In this document: in pieces, positions 12,118 to 22,645 of the stretch
Position numbering within the stretch: the first letter of the stretch is position 1
Layout: every line of letters starts with the position of its first letter
Source: Rhabdophis nuchalis
Lineage: Eukaryota > Chordata > Lepidosauria > Squamata > Natricidae
Assembly (NCBI GenBank): GCA_039707465.1
Contig: CM077646.1
Coordinates: 76,966,715-77,030,714, forward strand
Length of the DNA stretch: 64,000 bases
Direction: 5' to 3'
Program-made: the position numbers and the translations under genes
The notes under the pieces: generated by a model
The model's database searches: none
Seen by the model: only the letters and a program-made list of their open reading frames with translations
Told to the model about the DNA's origin: nothing

Positions 12118-12610
12118 AGAGGTTGCCATACTTTGGTCATAAGGTGAGAGCTGACTCATTCCAAAAGTCAGTTATGCTGGGAATGATCAGTGGAAAAATC
12201 TGGCTGGATGCTGTAAAGCAGGGGTCCCCAACCTCTGGGCTGCAGCTCACTAGTGGGTCATGGCCCATTTGGAACCAGGTTTCGCAAGTGGTTGGTAAAC
12301 ACATGTGCTCCACTTGTGTGAGTGGCAGGAGCTTGTGCTCATGTCTAAAGCTCCCTTTGTGCAAGCGACAGGCATCCATACCCACTGCTCATGCAAACGG
12401 AGCTGTGCATGTGCGTATGCATCTAGTGCCCATCCCTTCCCTCCCCTGTTTGGGCCACCAAGCCAGAAAAAGGTTGGGGACCACTGCTACAAAGCATGAT
12501 ACCAGGATGGCCATGGCAGATCCAAAGGAGGTGGTGAGACAGAGGGACATAGAGATCTATAGAGTGGCCAAGGTCAGACATGACTGAAGGGCTGAAAAGG
12601 ACCATGAGGC
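12118..12610 (+). mobile_element. Bov-B-like LINE 3' region split by a MITE
   Basis: The parts 12118-12218 and 12487-12610 flank the MITE at 12219-12486 and read as one diverged segment. The words ggttgccatactttgg, gatcagtgga and 'agacatgactgaagg' correspond to the Bov-B-type 3' end seen more clearly at 20600-21190. The copy is old, and the family call is weaker than for that copy. Confidence 0.5.
12219..12486. mobile_element. hAT MITE of the 'ggggtccccaacc' family
   Basis: The termini caggggtccccaacct and aggttggggaccactg are inverted repeats. The flanking octamers ctgtaaag (12211-12218) and ctacaaag (12487-12494) agree at 6 of 8. It shares its terminus with the larger element at 16750-17943. 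It is 268 bp with no coding capacity, and it inserted into a Bov-B-like segment. Confidence 0.82.
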
Positions 12611-12826
12611 ATAGACTTCTAACTGATCTTCCTTTGTAAGCTGAGGCTCCTCTAGTTTTCCCCTCCCTCTTCCCCCTGTTTTTGTCGTTCCATATTTCTC
12701 TTTGCTCAGCTCACTTTCTGCCTTTGAAATAATTCAGGAAACATTTATTTTCAGAATAGCATCCTAACATCACCCTCCCCACTCCTGCAAGAAAAAGCTT
12801 CATCACACTGGTGGCTGAGTCTAGGG

Positions 12827-12949
12827 CAGGTGTGGGCAAACTTTGCAATTTTAAATCTGAAGGACTTTAGCTCTCAGAACTTTGCTGGCTGGAGAAGTCT
12901 GGGAGCTGAAGTCCTTCAGACTTAAAGTTGCAAAGTTTGCCCACTCCTG
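12827..12949. mobile_element. Palindromic hAT MITE
   Basis: Almost the entire 123 bp is an imperfect palindrome, from caggtgtgggcaaactttgc to gcaaagtttgcccactcctg. The flanks gtctaggg (12819-12826) and ggctaggg (12950-12957) agree at 7 of 8. The right half matches the interior of the MITE at 37526 nearly exactly. A transcript would fold into a long hairpin. Confidence 0.85.
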
Positions 12950-12957
12950 GGCTAGGG

Positions 12958-14150
12958 CCAAAAGAGAAGGTTTCACCTGGCTTCCCAATTATTTTCTTTA
13001 TCCTGCTTAATCTCTTCCTTCCTTTCTTCTCCAACCATCTTAGAGAAGATGTTTGGAAGATCAAGAAACAGATCTTTTGTCATTTATTTCTCCTTTCGGC
13101 CTCTTCTTTGCTACCATTACCATTGTGGTACAGATACAGAGCCAATCTTCTTGCTGTTCCACTTATACTGATACTACAGCACCAGAGAGAAAATATATTA
13201 ATGAGAATAAAAGAAGCAGACAGAAGCAGAAGATTAGATACACATATTCTTCATGTCATTGAAATGTACAATACCTTGTGGCCATGTAATAATAATGTGT
13301 CCTTTCAGTACCTGGACCTACCTACTTTCCTTCCTTCCTTCCTAGACTACTTACATAGCAGCTGACAGACATAAAGAAAAAATGGCAGATTACTGAATGT
13401 TGAACGAGCAAGGACGGTGTGTGTGCAAGTTGTTAGCAGAACGCTCTGAGTGCAACAAATAATGTATACAGGCCTTGCCTTGCACAAAGTAACATGAAGC
13501 ACAAGGCAGATGTTTTAGGACATCCTCCACAGGTCATACTTGCCCACTCTAACCCCTGTGACATGCTGCCTATTTCCCTCAGCTTTGTTGGCTTTCTGCA
13601 ACTGAGCTCTGTAGCTGCACAAGAGCACAACTGTGCTGTGACAACTGTTCTGAAGTTGTTAGGCAAACTGTTTTCCTTTGGTGAGGAACACTGTTCAACT
13701 TCTTGGCTTCTTGGCCTTCTTTCCTCCTCCTCACTGAAAGTAAGACACCATAAAGCTGTCCCATTATTTCAGTGTTTCTCCCCCCCCCCTCCAAGTATAG
13801 GGACTTTTGTTTTTACTGGCTGCAAACATGACAGTGGAGCAATGATGAAGAGAGAGAGAGAGAGAGAGAGGGATGCTGGCCGGAAGCTGACTTTGGCATT
13901 CTCCCATTGGCCACTTGGATGGAGCTCTAGTTTGCTTGTGGGATTCAGGCACAACACAAGGACAACAACATTGAGGATATTCATAGCAACACAAAACTGG
14001 TTTTGGCACGTTGAGTAGAAAGCTGGTAGCTGTATGGTAGCTTTTATATGTGGCTCTTGTATGTGCTAGCAGAAAAGCTCTGAGTATATTCATCTATTTT
14101 ATTAAAGTTATTCATATGTTAAACATATTAATGAACCACAACACACACAT
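12958..14150. other. Non-coding stretch with small simple repeats
   Basis: It holds a short (TTCC)n near 13328, a C-run at 13781-13790 and (GA)n at 13851-13870. The 174-codon frame at 13494-14018 runs through the (GA)n and shows no domain, so I treat it as chance. Confidence 0.5.
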
Positions 14151-14152
14151 TT

Positions 14153-14153
14153 T

Positions 14154-14190
<37 letters not shown>
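14153..14190. repeat. (ATC)n microsatellite
   Basis: About 12 uninterrupted trinucleotide units. Such tracts are usually length-polymorphic. Confidence 0.9.
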
Positions 14191-14191
<1 letters not shown>

Positions 14192-14317
14192 CAATTCCAT
14201 GCACATTTACTGTATATAAAGACATGTTTTTCCAGCTAAGCTTTGTTCTCTGCATGCAAATGACATAATGCCAGTAAAAATTCTAGCTAGATTTTTGTTT
14301 TCTAATACTAGTGCAAG

Positions 14318-14372
14318 AGCAGGAGGTTGGACTAGAATACCTCCAAGATCCTTTCCAACTGAGTTATTCTGT
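14318..14372 (+). mobile_element. CR1 LINE 3' end
   Basis: The words 'aggttggactagaatacctc' and 'tttccaactgagttattctg' match the CR1 terminus at 5436-5515. About 55 bp remain. Confidence 0.7.
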
Positions 14373-14379
14373 TAAGATA

Positions 14380-15130
14380 TGCTACAATATATAGATCCTC
14401 TACTGTATTTCTCTGATTCCATTAGCAAAGTAGGCAGCTTTAATCTTTGTGATATAATATAAAAACTTGGCCTTTTACAGAATGATAAAAACCATATGAT
14501 AAAGCAAATCAGTTATAGACCCTCTCTGGTGATAGGAGAACAGCTGGTTGCCAGATCCACAGGTAGATATCCAACACTCATAGTTTTTTTAAAAAAAAAC
14601 TTTTTTGACTGTCAAGAAAGTCAATGTTTCTCCTAGCAATCAAGTCATATATTTTCTGCCTCAGTTTTTGTTTGACTGTAGTGTAGTACAGTTTTACTCA
14701 TTACTACAGATGTCTGACCAGGTTATTGCAGTTGCTAAAGCAGCCATATGAAAGTTGACATTAGAACCCAATCCTCACCCCACAGAATTTCTTGTTTGGT
14801 ATACTGTTTAAGTCATTATAAGTTGTTTCTTGTGATCCAGATTTATAAGCACCAGACAGAGTGTTAGAAACAATATGTTCACGTACACCAAGATACATTT
14901 TATTTCACTAAATGTGCTTTTTAGAACAGTTTGTGTTACTCCTGAGTTTGAGAATAGAAGGTAGAGAAAACTTAATTTGCAATTATGTGAGTGTGCATGT
15001 ATATGTATGTATATTTAAGAGAGAGGCAGGGGAATAGCATAGTAGTTTGATGCAGGAAACCAGAGTTCAAATCCTAAATTGATATCTGCCTTACCAATTT
15101 TCTCCTTCGGCAAAACCCCCTAACTCTTTG
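14380..15130. other. Non-coding stretch
   Basis: AT-rich. 15035-15125 ('agtagtttgatgcaggaaac', 'gagttcaaatcc') has a box-B-like word and may be a decayed tRNA SINE, but I cannot assign it to a family. Confidence 0.4.
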
Positions 15131-15135
15131 CTTGC

Positions 15136-15980
15136 TTGCTTATCTCAGATATTAGAGGGATACAAACTAAGAGAGTCATGCCAGTTCAGACATCACCCAG
15201 ATTAACAAGGTCGGCATCTGATGTTGGACAAGAATCAGATGGTACATCAGCTACGGTAACAAATTATACATGGAGGAGATACGAGATTGCTGGGATTGCT
15301 GTTACAATAGGCCATTGAGAAGGAATATACGAAACATATGCCAGAACTATGCATGGACAGAAGCCCTTCATCTATACTAACTAAAAAACAGCTAGTTACC
15401 CAACTTTTCAACATTGTGAAGAGGAAGGTGCTCTCCAATTTGATCTGGATCAACTGCATGCTATATTGTGAACACAAAAAGACCTGGAAGCACAACTAGA
15501 TATGAGCCCACATCTGAAACTGGAACATCACTGTCACCCCTTCCATCCCTTCCAGCTGACATGAGACATAAGATCATGCCTAAATTAGCTACATCCAACC
15601 ATCAAAATTGAACACCAAGGCTGAATGGAGATTACCATCAGATAGTATCCTAGAAGATGCCAATAGAGCCCTCACAACAATCTCTATTACCACCATAACT
15701 CAAACCAATGAACTGGTATGCTCGACAGCTACTGTGTGCTTTAACCCTGGACATGCTTGGCTACACAGTCAAGAACAGCAGTACAAACCACCACCATCCC
15801 CTGTGAATAAGGTTGGAGGCTAAGATCAAGACAGCTTGGAGAAAGGTGAGTCAGCTGGTGGAACTACCGAAGGATGTGGCAATTAAGGATAAGTGTTGCC
15901 TACTGAAAAAAATACTCCAGTGTTTCAGATGAACTCAAGTGTTGCATTTTCTAAATGGTTTCCGGCTTCTCCAGATGTGT
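15136..15980 (+). mobile_element. Decayed non-LTR retrotransposon, possibly R4/Dong clade
   Basis: Plus-strand frames at 15136-15318 and 15608-15823 and the following sequence encode short conserved-looking pieces (NELVCSTATV, then after frameshifts 'leakik...vsqlvel'-like residues). These recall the region just before the reverse transcriptase in R4/Dong-type elements. Stops and frameshifts are frequent. The clade is a judgement from residual peptide character. It could instead be another LINE clade, but an ordinary host exon is unlikely. Confidence 0.4.
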
Positions 15981-16055
15981 CCTCAACATAAAGTAGTATA
16001 CAAGTATTCCTTGGCTGACAACCACAATTGAGCCCAATATTTCTAAGTGAGATAT

Positions 16056-16095
16056 TTGTTTATATATATATATATATATATGAAGTGGAAATTTA

Positions 16096-16139
<44 letters not shown>
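16056..16139. repeat. Two (TA)n tracts
   Basis: Two TA-dinucleotide runs (about 16056-16081 and 16104-16138) are separated by 'tgaagtggaaatttaacac'. They probably expanded within an AT-rich repeat tail. Confidence 0.85.
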
Positions 16140-16741
16140 TTTTATTTACGGTCACAGACCAAAACACAAGTACTACAGGAAGAAACGTTAAAATAATAAT
16201 AATAATAATAAAAATTATCATAATATCATAGCAATGGATCGCCAATAGCTTAACTAAGGAAGGTTACAGCGTTCTCCCCTAATCGATACAGCTCTTAAGA
16301 AAAAATTTGAGACCTGAAGAGTGATATATGGAGAGCCATCTCCTAGGCAGTGGGCCATCAAGTTACAACCATTGAGTCTAGAAGGGATGGTTTCAAGGAG
16401 AGACAGTAACTTAGATCTGTCTGGGAGATATTTGTTTAGTGAGTATTGCCCTATGTTGCAAACTTTCCTGCCACAGTTGTTAAGGAAATACTGCACTTGT
16501 TAAGTTAATAACATGGTTGTTAAGTGAATCTGGCTTCCCCATTGACATTGCTTGCCAGAGGGTTGCAAAAGGGAATCACACGACATTGGGACACTGCAAC
16601 CATCATAAATATGAGTCGGTTGCCAAACATGCTGCAATGGTTGTATGGGTGAAAAATGGTCATAACTCACTTTTTTCAGTGTGGTAACTTTGAACAGTCA
16701 CTAAATGAACTGTTGTGAATTGGGGACCTGTATTTTATATA
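16140..16741. other. Probable old interspersed repeat, unassigned
   Basis: An (AAT)n run lies near 16193-16210. 'ggttgttaagtgaatctggcttcccc' and 'cagtcactaaatgaactgttg' are words of an abundant squamate repeat that I cannot name with confidence. No gene is visible. Confidence 0.4.
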
Positions 16742-16930
16742 CCCTAATACAGGGGTCCCCAACCTTTTTTGCACCAGGGACCGGTTTCATTTTAAAGAAA
16801 GTTTTGCGGACCGGCTGAGTGGCTCAGCAGTCATGTGACTGGGTGGGCGTGGCCAACTTGGAAAATGTGAAACTCACTTAACAATGGTCTTGGTTAACAA
16901 CCAAACTTTTGGGCTCAATTGTGATCATAC

Positions 16931-17480
16931 GTTCTTTCTTTCTTTCTTTCTCTTTCTTTCTTTCTCTTTCTTTCTTTCTCTGTCTCTTTCTTTCCCTCTT
17001 TCTCTCTTTCTTTCTTTCTCTTTCTTTCTTTCTCTCTTTCCCTCTTTCTTTCTCTTTCTTTCCCTCTTTCTTTCTCTTTCTTTCTCTTTCTTTCTTTCTT
17101 TCTTTCGCTTTCTCTCTTTCTCTCTCTTTCTTTTTCTTTTTCTTTTTTCTTTCTCTTTTCTTTCTCTCTTTCCTTTCTGTCTCTTTCTTTCTCTCTTTCT
17201 CTGTCTGTCTTTCTCTTTCTCTCTCTCTTTCTTTCTCTCTCTCCCACTTTTTTTCTTTCTTTCTTTTTCTTTCTCTCTATCTCTGTCTCTCTTCCCTTCG
17301 TCCACCCATCTGTCACTCTATGTGTGTGTGTATGTGTGTCTGTCTGTCTCGCATTCACGCACTTAATCACTCATTCTCTGTCTCTCTCTTTCTCTCCCTC
17401 CCTCCCTCTCTCTGTCTCTCTCTCTGTGTCTGTCACTCTATGATTCCCCCCTCCCTCCCTGTCTCTCTGTGTCTGTGCCT
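16931..17480. repeat. (CTTT)n / polypyrimidine tract
   Basis: A long plus-strand pyrimidine run built from CTTT, CTCT, CCCT and CTGT units, with a brief interruption near 17318-17370. Such mirror-symmetric tracts can form triplex DNA. It lies wholly inside the hAT element. Confidence 0.9.
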
Positions 17481-17499
17481 CTCTCTGTGTGTCGTTGTC

Positions 17500-17935
17500 C
17501 CCGCCCCGCCCGCCCCCCCGCGGAGCCTCCTCAGCCCAGGCTGCCGCGCTCACTCACCTTAACCTGCCCCCACCCTCCCACCCGGCCGGCCGCCGAGCAG
17601 TCCTTGGTTGCTCGATCGCTTGCTCAGGCTTCTTCCAGGAGCTGAGAAGCCTCCGTGTGTGTGTGTGAGAGAGAGAGAGAGAGTAACGGCAGCCCCTGGA
17701 AGATGACGAGTGGCCGGCATGCGGGCTGTGGAGGGAGGAAGGGGGAGGGAGGAAGGAAATCGGCGGCCAGGAGTCCCACCGTCGACGAGGGTAACGGCGT
17801 GAACAGCCACGCCTGGGCTCTCCTGCGCGCTCTGCCCAGGGGGTTGCCCCCTCCTCCCTCCTCCTCCTCTCCAGCCCTGCGGCCCGGTTCCTACCAAGCC
17901 ACGGACTGGCACTGGTCCGCGGCCCGGGGGTTGGG
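17500..17935. promoter_or_regulatory. CpG-rich segment inside hAT element (possible mobile CpG island)
   Basis: The G+C and CpG density here is far above the surrounding AT-rich DNA, with many intact CG dinucleotides (ccgcgg, cggccgg, ccgccg, gtcgacg, gtaacggcgtg). Retained CpGs suggest a recent insertion or an unmethylated state. There is no TATA box or initiator I would defend, so promoter activity is only a possibility. Confidence 0.35.
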
Positions 17936-18067
17936 GGCCCCTGCCCTAATACATGGGTGTTAAACTCACCATGTCACATCATCTGATGTTTCACGATGAT
18001 TTTTCCCTTTGCGGAGCTGGGGTAGGAATGGCCTATGCTTGATGCATACAGTTCACAGGCCTCCAGT

Positions 18068-18098
18068 TTGTTTGTTTGTTTGTTTGTTTGTTTGTTTA
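18068..18098. repeat. (TTTG)n microsatellite
   Basis: About 8 GTTT units followed by a TTTATTTAT run, at the 3' side of the minus-strand L2. It probably arose from that element's terminal repeat. Confidence 0.9.
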
Positions 18099-18104
18099 TT
18101 TATC

Positions 18105-20480
18105 AAATTTATAAATAAAGATTGGACTCAGGGCGGTGCACAGAAAAGGAATAAAATATAAAAAACAATAAATACAGGATATTAAAAATAAATTAAATTA
18201 AATTGCACCCGTGCTAAAATTGCTAATTAAAACCCATTTCTAAAATAAGATTAAAATTTAGAGCTCTGCCAGGCCGGCCTCGTGAAAGAGATATGTTTTT
18301 AGAGCCCGGCGGAAGAGGCGCAGGTCCGTGATCGTGCGGCGGTCGGGTGGTAGGCCATTCCAGAGGGCAGGAGCTGCCACAGAGAAGGCTCTGGAGGCCG
18401 CCAGCTGGCATTGTCCGCCAGCCGGCACCCTGATGAGGCCCACCCTGTGAGAGTGGACAGGTCTAAGGGAGGTATGTGGTAGAAGGCGGTCCCGCAGATA
18501 ACCAGGTCCCATGCCATGGAGCGCTTTGAAGGTGGTCACTAACACCTTGAAGCGCACCCAGAAGGCCACAGGCAGCCAGTGCAGCCCACGCAGGAGAAGT
18601 GTTATATGGGAGTATCTCGACACTCCCAAAATCCCCTGCGCAGCTGCGTTTGGACTAGCTGGAGCCTCCGGGCTCACATCAGGGGGAGCCCCATGTAGAG
18701 AGTGTTACAGTTAGTCTAGGCGGGAGGTGACGAGGGCTTGAGTGACCATGCGTAGGGCATCACAATCTAGAAAGGGGTGCAACTGGCGTATCAGGTGAAC
18801 CTGATAAAAAGCCCCCCTGGCCATGGCTGTCAGATGGTCATCCAACGACAGCCGGGAATCGAGGAGGACGCCCAAGTTGCAGGCCCTTTCCACGGGAGCT
18901 AGTAACTCGCCCCTGATAGCCAGAGATGGTACCAACTGGCTATATCGTGATGCCGGAAACCACAGCCACTCAGTCTTGGATGGGTTGAGTTGAAGCCTGT
19001 TTCTCCCCATCCAGGCTCGCATGGCCTCCAGGCACTGGGACATCACTTCAACGGCATCGTTGGGGTGGTCAGGGGTAGAGATGTACAGCTGGGTGTCATC
19101 AGCATACTAATGGAATTCTATCCCAAAACCACGGATGATCTCACCCAGTGGCTTCATATAAATGTTGAACAGGAGGGGTGAGAGGACCGACCCCTGAGGC
19201 ACCCCACATGTGAGGAGCCTAGACATCGACCTCTGCCCTCCTGCCAACACAAATTGCGACCGGTCGGAGAGGTAGGAGGAGAACCACCGCAGGACGGTGC
19301 CTCCCAACCCCAGCCCCTCCAGCTGGTGCAATAGGATACCATGGTTGATGGTATCAAAAGCTGCCGAGAGGTCTAATAGGACCAGGATAGAGGAATGACC
19401 CCTATCCCGAGGCCTCCAGAGATCATCCACCAACGCGACCAATGCCATCTCTGTGCTGTGCCCAGGCCGGAAACCAGACTGGTGCGAGTCTAGATAGACA
19501 GTTTCCTTCAGGTGCCGGAGGAGCTGTCGTGCCACCACACTCTCTACAACCTTCACAAGAAGGCGAAGGTTGGAGACCGGACGATAGTTGGCTAATACAG
19601 TTGGGTCCAGGGAGGGCTTCTTGAGGAGGGGCCTCACAACCGCCTCTTTCAAGGTGGCCGGTAGGAGCCCCACAATCAAAGAAGCGTTGACAATTCCCTG
19701 AAGCCAGCCTCGTGTAACCTCCTGGGAGGCCAGTACTAGCCAGGGGGGACACGGGTCCAATAAAAATGTGATGGCATTCAGCTGTCCCAGCATCCTGTCC
19801 ATGTCATCAGGAGTCACAGGATCAAACTCCTCCCAAATAATGGTCTCAAGACCTGCCTCCGTCAGTCCGCCCAAACTATCCCAATCGGAGGCCAACTCAC
19901 TCCGGATCTGAATGATTTTATCATGCAGATAAGTCCCAAATTCCTCTGCATGACCCTGTAAAGGAGATTCCCGCGGCCTCTGGTGAAGGAGGGAGTGGGT
20001 CACTCTAAACAGGGCGGCAGGGCGGTTATCTGCAGATGTGATAAGGGCAGAGAGGTAATCCCGCTTCGCCACTCTTATCGCCACAAGGGAAGAGCAAATG
20101 CAACCTTACCCATGTCCGATCAGATTCGGTGCAAGTGGACCTCCAAATGCTCTCTCAGCATCTCTTTCGGCGCTTCATGACCCTCAGCTCCTCGGAAAAC
20201 CAGGGAGCCAAGGTGGATCGGCGCCAAGTGAGGGGCCGCAAGAGCACGACCCGATCCAGGGTCCCCATGGCCGCACTATTCCAGGCGGCCACTAGATCCT
20301 CAGTCGAGTCGCAGGTCAGGGTCTCAGGTATTGGCCCAAGCTCCATCTGGAAACTCTCTGGGTCCATCAGGCGCCTGGGGCGGAACCACCTTAACATTTC
20401 TGGTTCTGCCTCCCCGCGGTGGGGAGTAGCGGTTGGAAAGTCGAGCCGGAGGAGAGACTGATCTGACCATGGCAGGGGTT
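18105..20480 (-). mobile_element. L2-clade LINE, best-preserved copy
   Basis: Minus-strand L2 truncated within the endonuclease domain (about 20460-20155, where MDPESFQMELG is visible). The reverse transcriptase is open from 20084 to 19107 (325 codons): FRVTHSLLH, then NYRPVSNLRLLVKVVE, SGFRPGHSTEMAL, LLDLSAAFDTIN, LSDRSQFVLAGG and GVPQGSVLSPLLFNIY, ending at TAG immediately before YADD. NRLQLNPSKTEWLW (about 19000) and the C-terminal AFSVAAPALWNGLPPD (about 18340) follow in other frames. It is inside the hAT element at 17952-20491, so the L2 is the younger insertion. It is dead because of the stop, the frameshifts and the missing 5' end. Confidence 0.9.
19107..20084 (-). pseudogene. L2 reverse transcriptase, N-terminal and palm region
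   Basis: The longest retained LINE frame in the window. It holds the RT fingers (NYRPVSN), the SGFRPGHSTE motif, the first catalytic-aspartate block (LDLSAAFDT) and the GVPQGSVLSP loop. A TAG interrupts it directly upstream of the YADD box, and coding resemblance continues in frame for about 90 further codons. The start codon given by the frame has no significance, because the true L2 protein begins far upstream in the endonuclease. Confidence 0.88.
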
Positions 20481-20599
20481 TGACACCCCTGCCCTAACTG
20501 GTTAAAGAAGAACACATCAGAAAAGTCTCATGTATGTTTTATAAAATGTATTCTAAATCATAGTAGATAAACAAGATAAGACCTTTATTAGTAAGTATA

Positions 20600-21190
20600 C
20601 CTTGAAACTCAAATACTTTGGCCACCTAATGAGAAGGAAGGACTCACTGGAGAAGAGCCTAATGCTGGGAAAGATTGAGGGCAAAAGAAGAAGGGGATGA
20701 CAGAGAATGAGGTGGCTGGATGGAGTGACTGAAGCAGATGGTGTGAGCCAGGGGTGGGTTTCAGGAGGTATGCCCCACTACGGACGTACCAGAACCAGCC
20801 CGGAGCATCGGATACCATTTCGGTACGGTGCTCTGGAGGGCCCACCCACCCACCCTCACTCTTTACCGAACTTTTAAATCTTCAGCACTTCCGCGCATGT
20901 GTGCAGCACGTTCAGCACCTGCGTGACACTCCGGCAAGCAGCTAGAATGTTGCAGAGGCTTGCAGAAGTGTTGCAGGTAAGAATGACGCATGTGTGTGCC
21001 ATGCATGAGTGCTCGTGAACTGCACATATCCATGTGGGTGATGCTGGGGCCATTCCAATTGTACTGGTTGGAATGGAATTCGGAACCCAGCACTGGGGTC
21101 AGCTTAAGTGGACTCCAGAGGATGGTAGAGGACAGGAAGGCCTGGAGGAACATAGTCCATGGGGTTGGACATGACTGCAACTAACAACAA
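20600..21190 (+). mobile_element. Bov-B LINE 3' end with an inserted MITE
   Basis: The two halves 20600-20748 and 21104-21190 read continuously as the squamate Bov-B 3' region: actttggccacctaatgag, gatgctgggaaagattgagg, agtgactgaagcagatggtg, then aagtggactccagaggatgg, aacatagtccatggggttgg and the tail gactgcaactaacaac. The element is 5'-truncated. A 347-bp hAT MITE interrupts it with target duplications gtgtgagc / gggtcagc. Confidence 0.85.
20749..21095. mobile_element. hAT MITE inside Bov-B (copy 1)
   Basis: The termini are caggggtgggtttc and ggaacccagcactg. The old target duplication gtgtgagc (20741-20748) / gggtcagc (21096-21103) agrees at 6 of 8. The interior has 'tacggacgtacc' and 'cggtacggtgctctgg' as in the MITE at 8116. 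It is 347 bp, exactly the length of the copy at 22661-23007. Confidence 0.85.
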
Positions 21191-21199
21191 AAAATACCT

Positions 21200-22635
21200 T
21201 TAAACATAAATTATTATTTATTATTTATTGGATTTTTTATTGGATAAATGACATAACTTCCTGCTGAGGAAACTATTTTAGTTTTAGTTAAGGTTGTTTT
21301 TTGTTAGCACTCTATCTCTTATCCAAATGTTTTGTGTCTGCTTTAGTCTTGGAAATATTAGTGACAGTTTTCAGCTGCTATCATCCCATGTTTATGGCTT
21401 TCTTCCCCGTCTAGCTCTCACATTCCTGACTATACAGCATTCATTTGAAAAGAAGGAAGCGATTTAAATATATTAGCAAAGTTGAAAGGTAAATTCCCCC
21501 CCTCCCCCAATTCCGGTGAGTGTTCTTTCCTTAATGCAATGATGCAGCTGGTCTTTCTTCAGAGATAGCCAGGAATTTGTTCCCTTCTTTCTTCATAAAG
21601 GGGAGAGATTTCATGTTTGTGTCCTTAACTATGCATCCTTGAGAGAAAAATATTGAGCATTGGACAAAGATCTTTCCAGGTTTCTGTCACCTCTCATCCA
21701 GAATCTCTTATTATCATTGGGTTATTATTCTGCTGTCAAAAGAGTGCTTGATAATTCATTTTCTGGCTTGCTAATTGTCCGTAACATTAATTGGAAGAGA
21801 TTTCCTGTTATTTAAGAGCAAAGATTACTCTATTCCCACTTCTGTCTTTTTCTGCCTATCTTTGTGTGTCTTCTTCCAAGAGAATGAACTTGGTAAGGAT
21901 AGCAATATTTTCTTTACTTTTTCCCTCTTATATCCAGAATCTATGAACTGATGTTGATTCCTTCATAATCGTGGTGCTGAGACAGTGGCATTTGGGGAAA
22001 TACAGGGAAAACAACATTACTTTACAATATTTAATAATCCACCATATCTTGGCCCAAGAGAAACCTCATAGAGAAACATAATGTAAAGCTGTCTTTAGAT
22101 AAATTAAAATAAAGCAAACAATGCAACATCATATTTCTGGATTTAATTTATTTTGAAATAGTTCTCCAGGCAACAGTCTATAGAAATGTTTTGAATTTGA
22201 TAGGTGTCATTAATTTTTTTTTTAGCATTTTTTATGATCTTTATTATAGTGTTAATTCATCTGATAGCAAAGTTTTCTGAAAGGACTGCATGAATTGAAG
22301 TCAAGATTTAAGTGCTATTAGGAAAGCTGTATTTTTTTTTCAAAATTGCAATTAATCTTGACATGATTGATTTAGCTCATATAGGAAGGTTTGGGAATAC
22401 GTTGACTATAGTTTCCATCTGTGGTTACTTGTTTTACCACAAGATTTCTAAGGAACTTTTATAGACAGTTAAAAGGTAGTCCCACAGATTTGGAAATGTC
22501 CACAGAACTCCAATTCAATCCAAAATCAGGAATCACCTTTAAACCTCTCCCCCCTTTCCTTCTCCTGCTGAAAGTCTTGTCTCAAAGAGTAAAATAAGAA
22601 AAATGATAAATTCTGAGGAAGCACATATAAATATG
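21200..22635. other. Non-coding stretch, unique
   Basis: AT-rich, with no recognised repeat after the Bov-B flank (21190-21285, which is the source of the 3' flank found again at 23105-23157). There is no supported exon. Confidence 0.55.
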
Positions 22636-22645
22636 AATTAAAAAA

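Larger units (their letters stand above)
16750..17943. mobile_element. hAT element with long pyrimidine tract and CpG-rich interior
   Basis: The left terminus caggggtccccaacc and right terminus ggttgggggcccctg are inverted repeats, flanked by perfect octamers ccctaata (16742-16749 and 17944-17951). At 1194 bp it is larger than the MITEs but encodes no transposase. The left interior has 'gcaccagggaccggtttcat' and 'gggtgggcgtggcc'. It is followed by about 550 bp of (CTTT)n-type pyrimidine repeat and then about 430 bp of CpG-rich sequence (17500-17930). The right side 'cactggtccgcggcccggg' mirrors the left side. Frames of over 200 codons through the pyrimidine tract encode only Ser/Phe/Leu and are artefacts. 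Confidence 0.88.
17952..20491. mobile_element. hAT element carrying an inserted L2 LINE
   Basis: The left end catgggtgttaaactc and right end ttgacacccctg are inverted (compare the common hAT terminus caggggtgtcaaactc). The flanks are ccctaata (17944-17951) and ccctaact (20492-20499), 6 of 8 identical. Only about 110 bp of left arm and about 12 bp of right arm belong to the hAT element; the rest is the L2 at about 18110-20480. The left flank is shared with the neighbouring hAT element at 16750-17943. Confidence 0.65.

Noticed and set aside
13494..14018. 174-codon plus-strand frame
   Set aside because: It crosses a (GA)n tract, shows no domain or signal, and has overlapping frames on the other strand of similar quality.
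16884..17562. Open frames of over 150-200 codons on both strands
   Set aside because: They are translations of the (CTTT)n/(GAAA)n pyrimidine tract (Phe/Leu/Ser or Lys/Glu/Arg only) within a hAT element.
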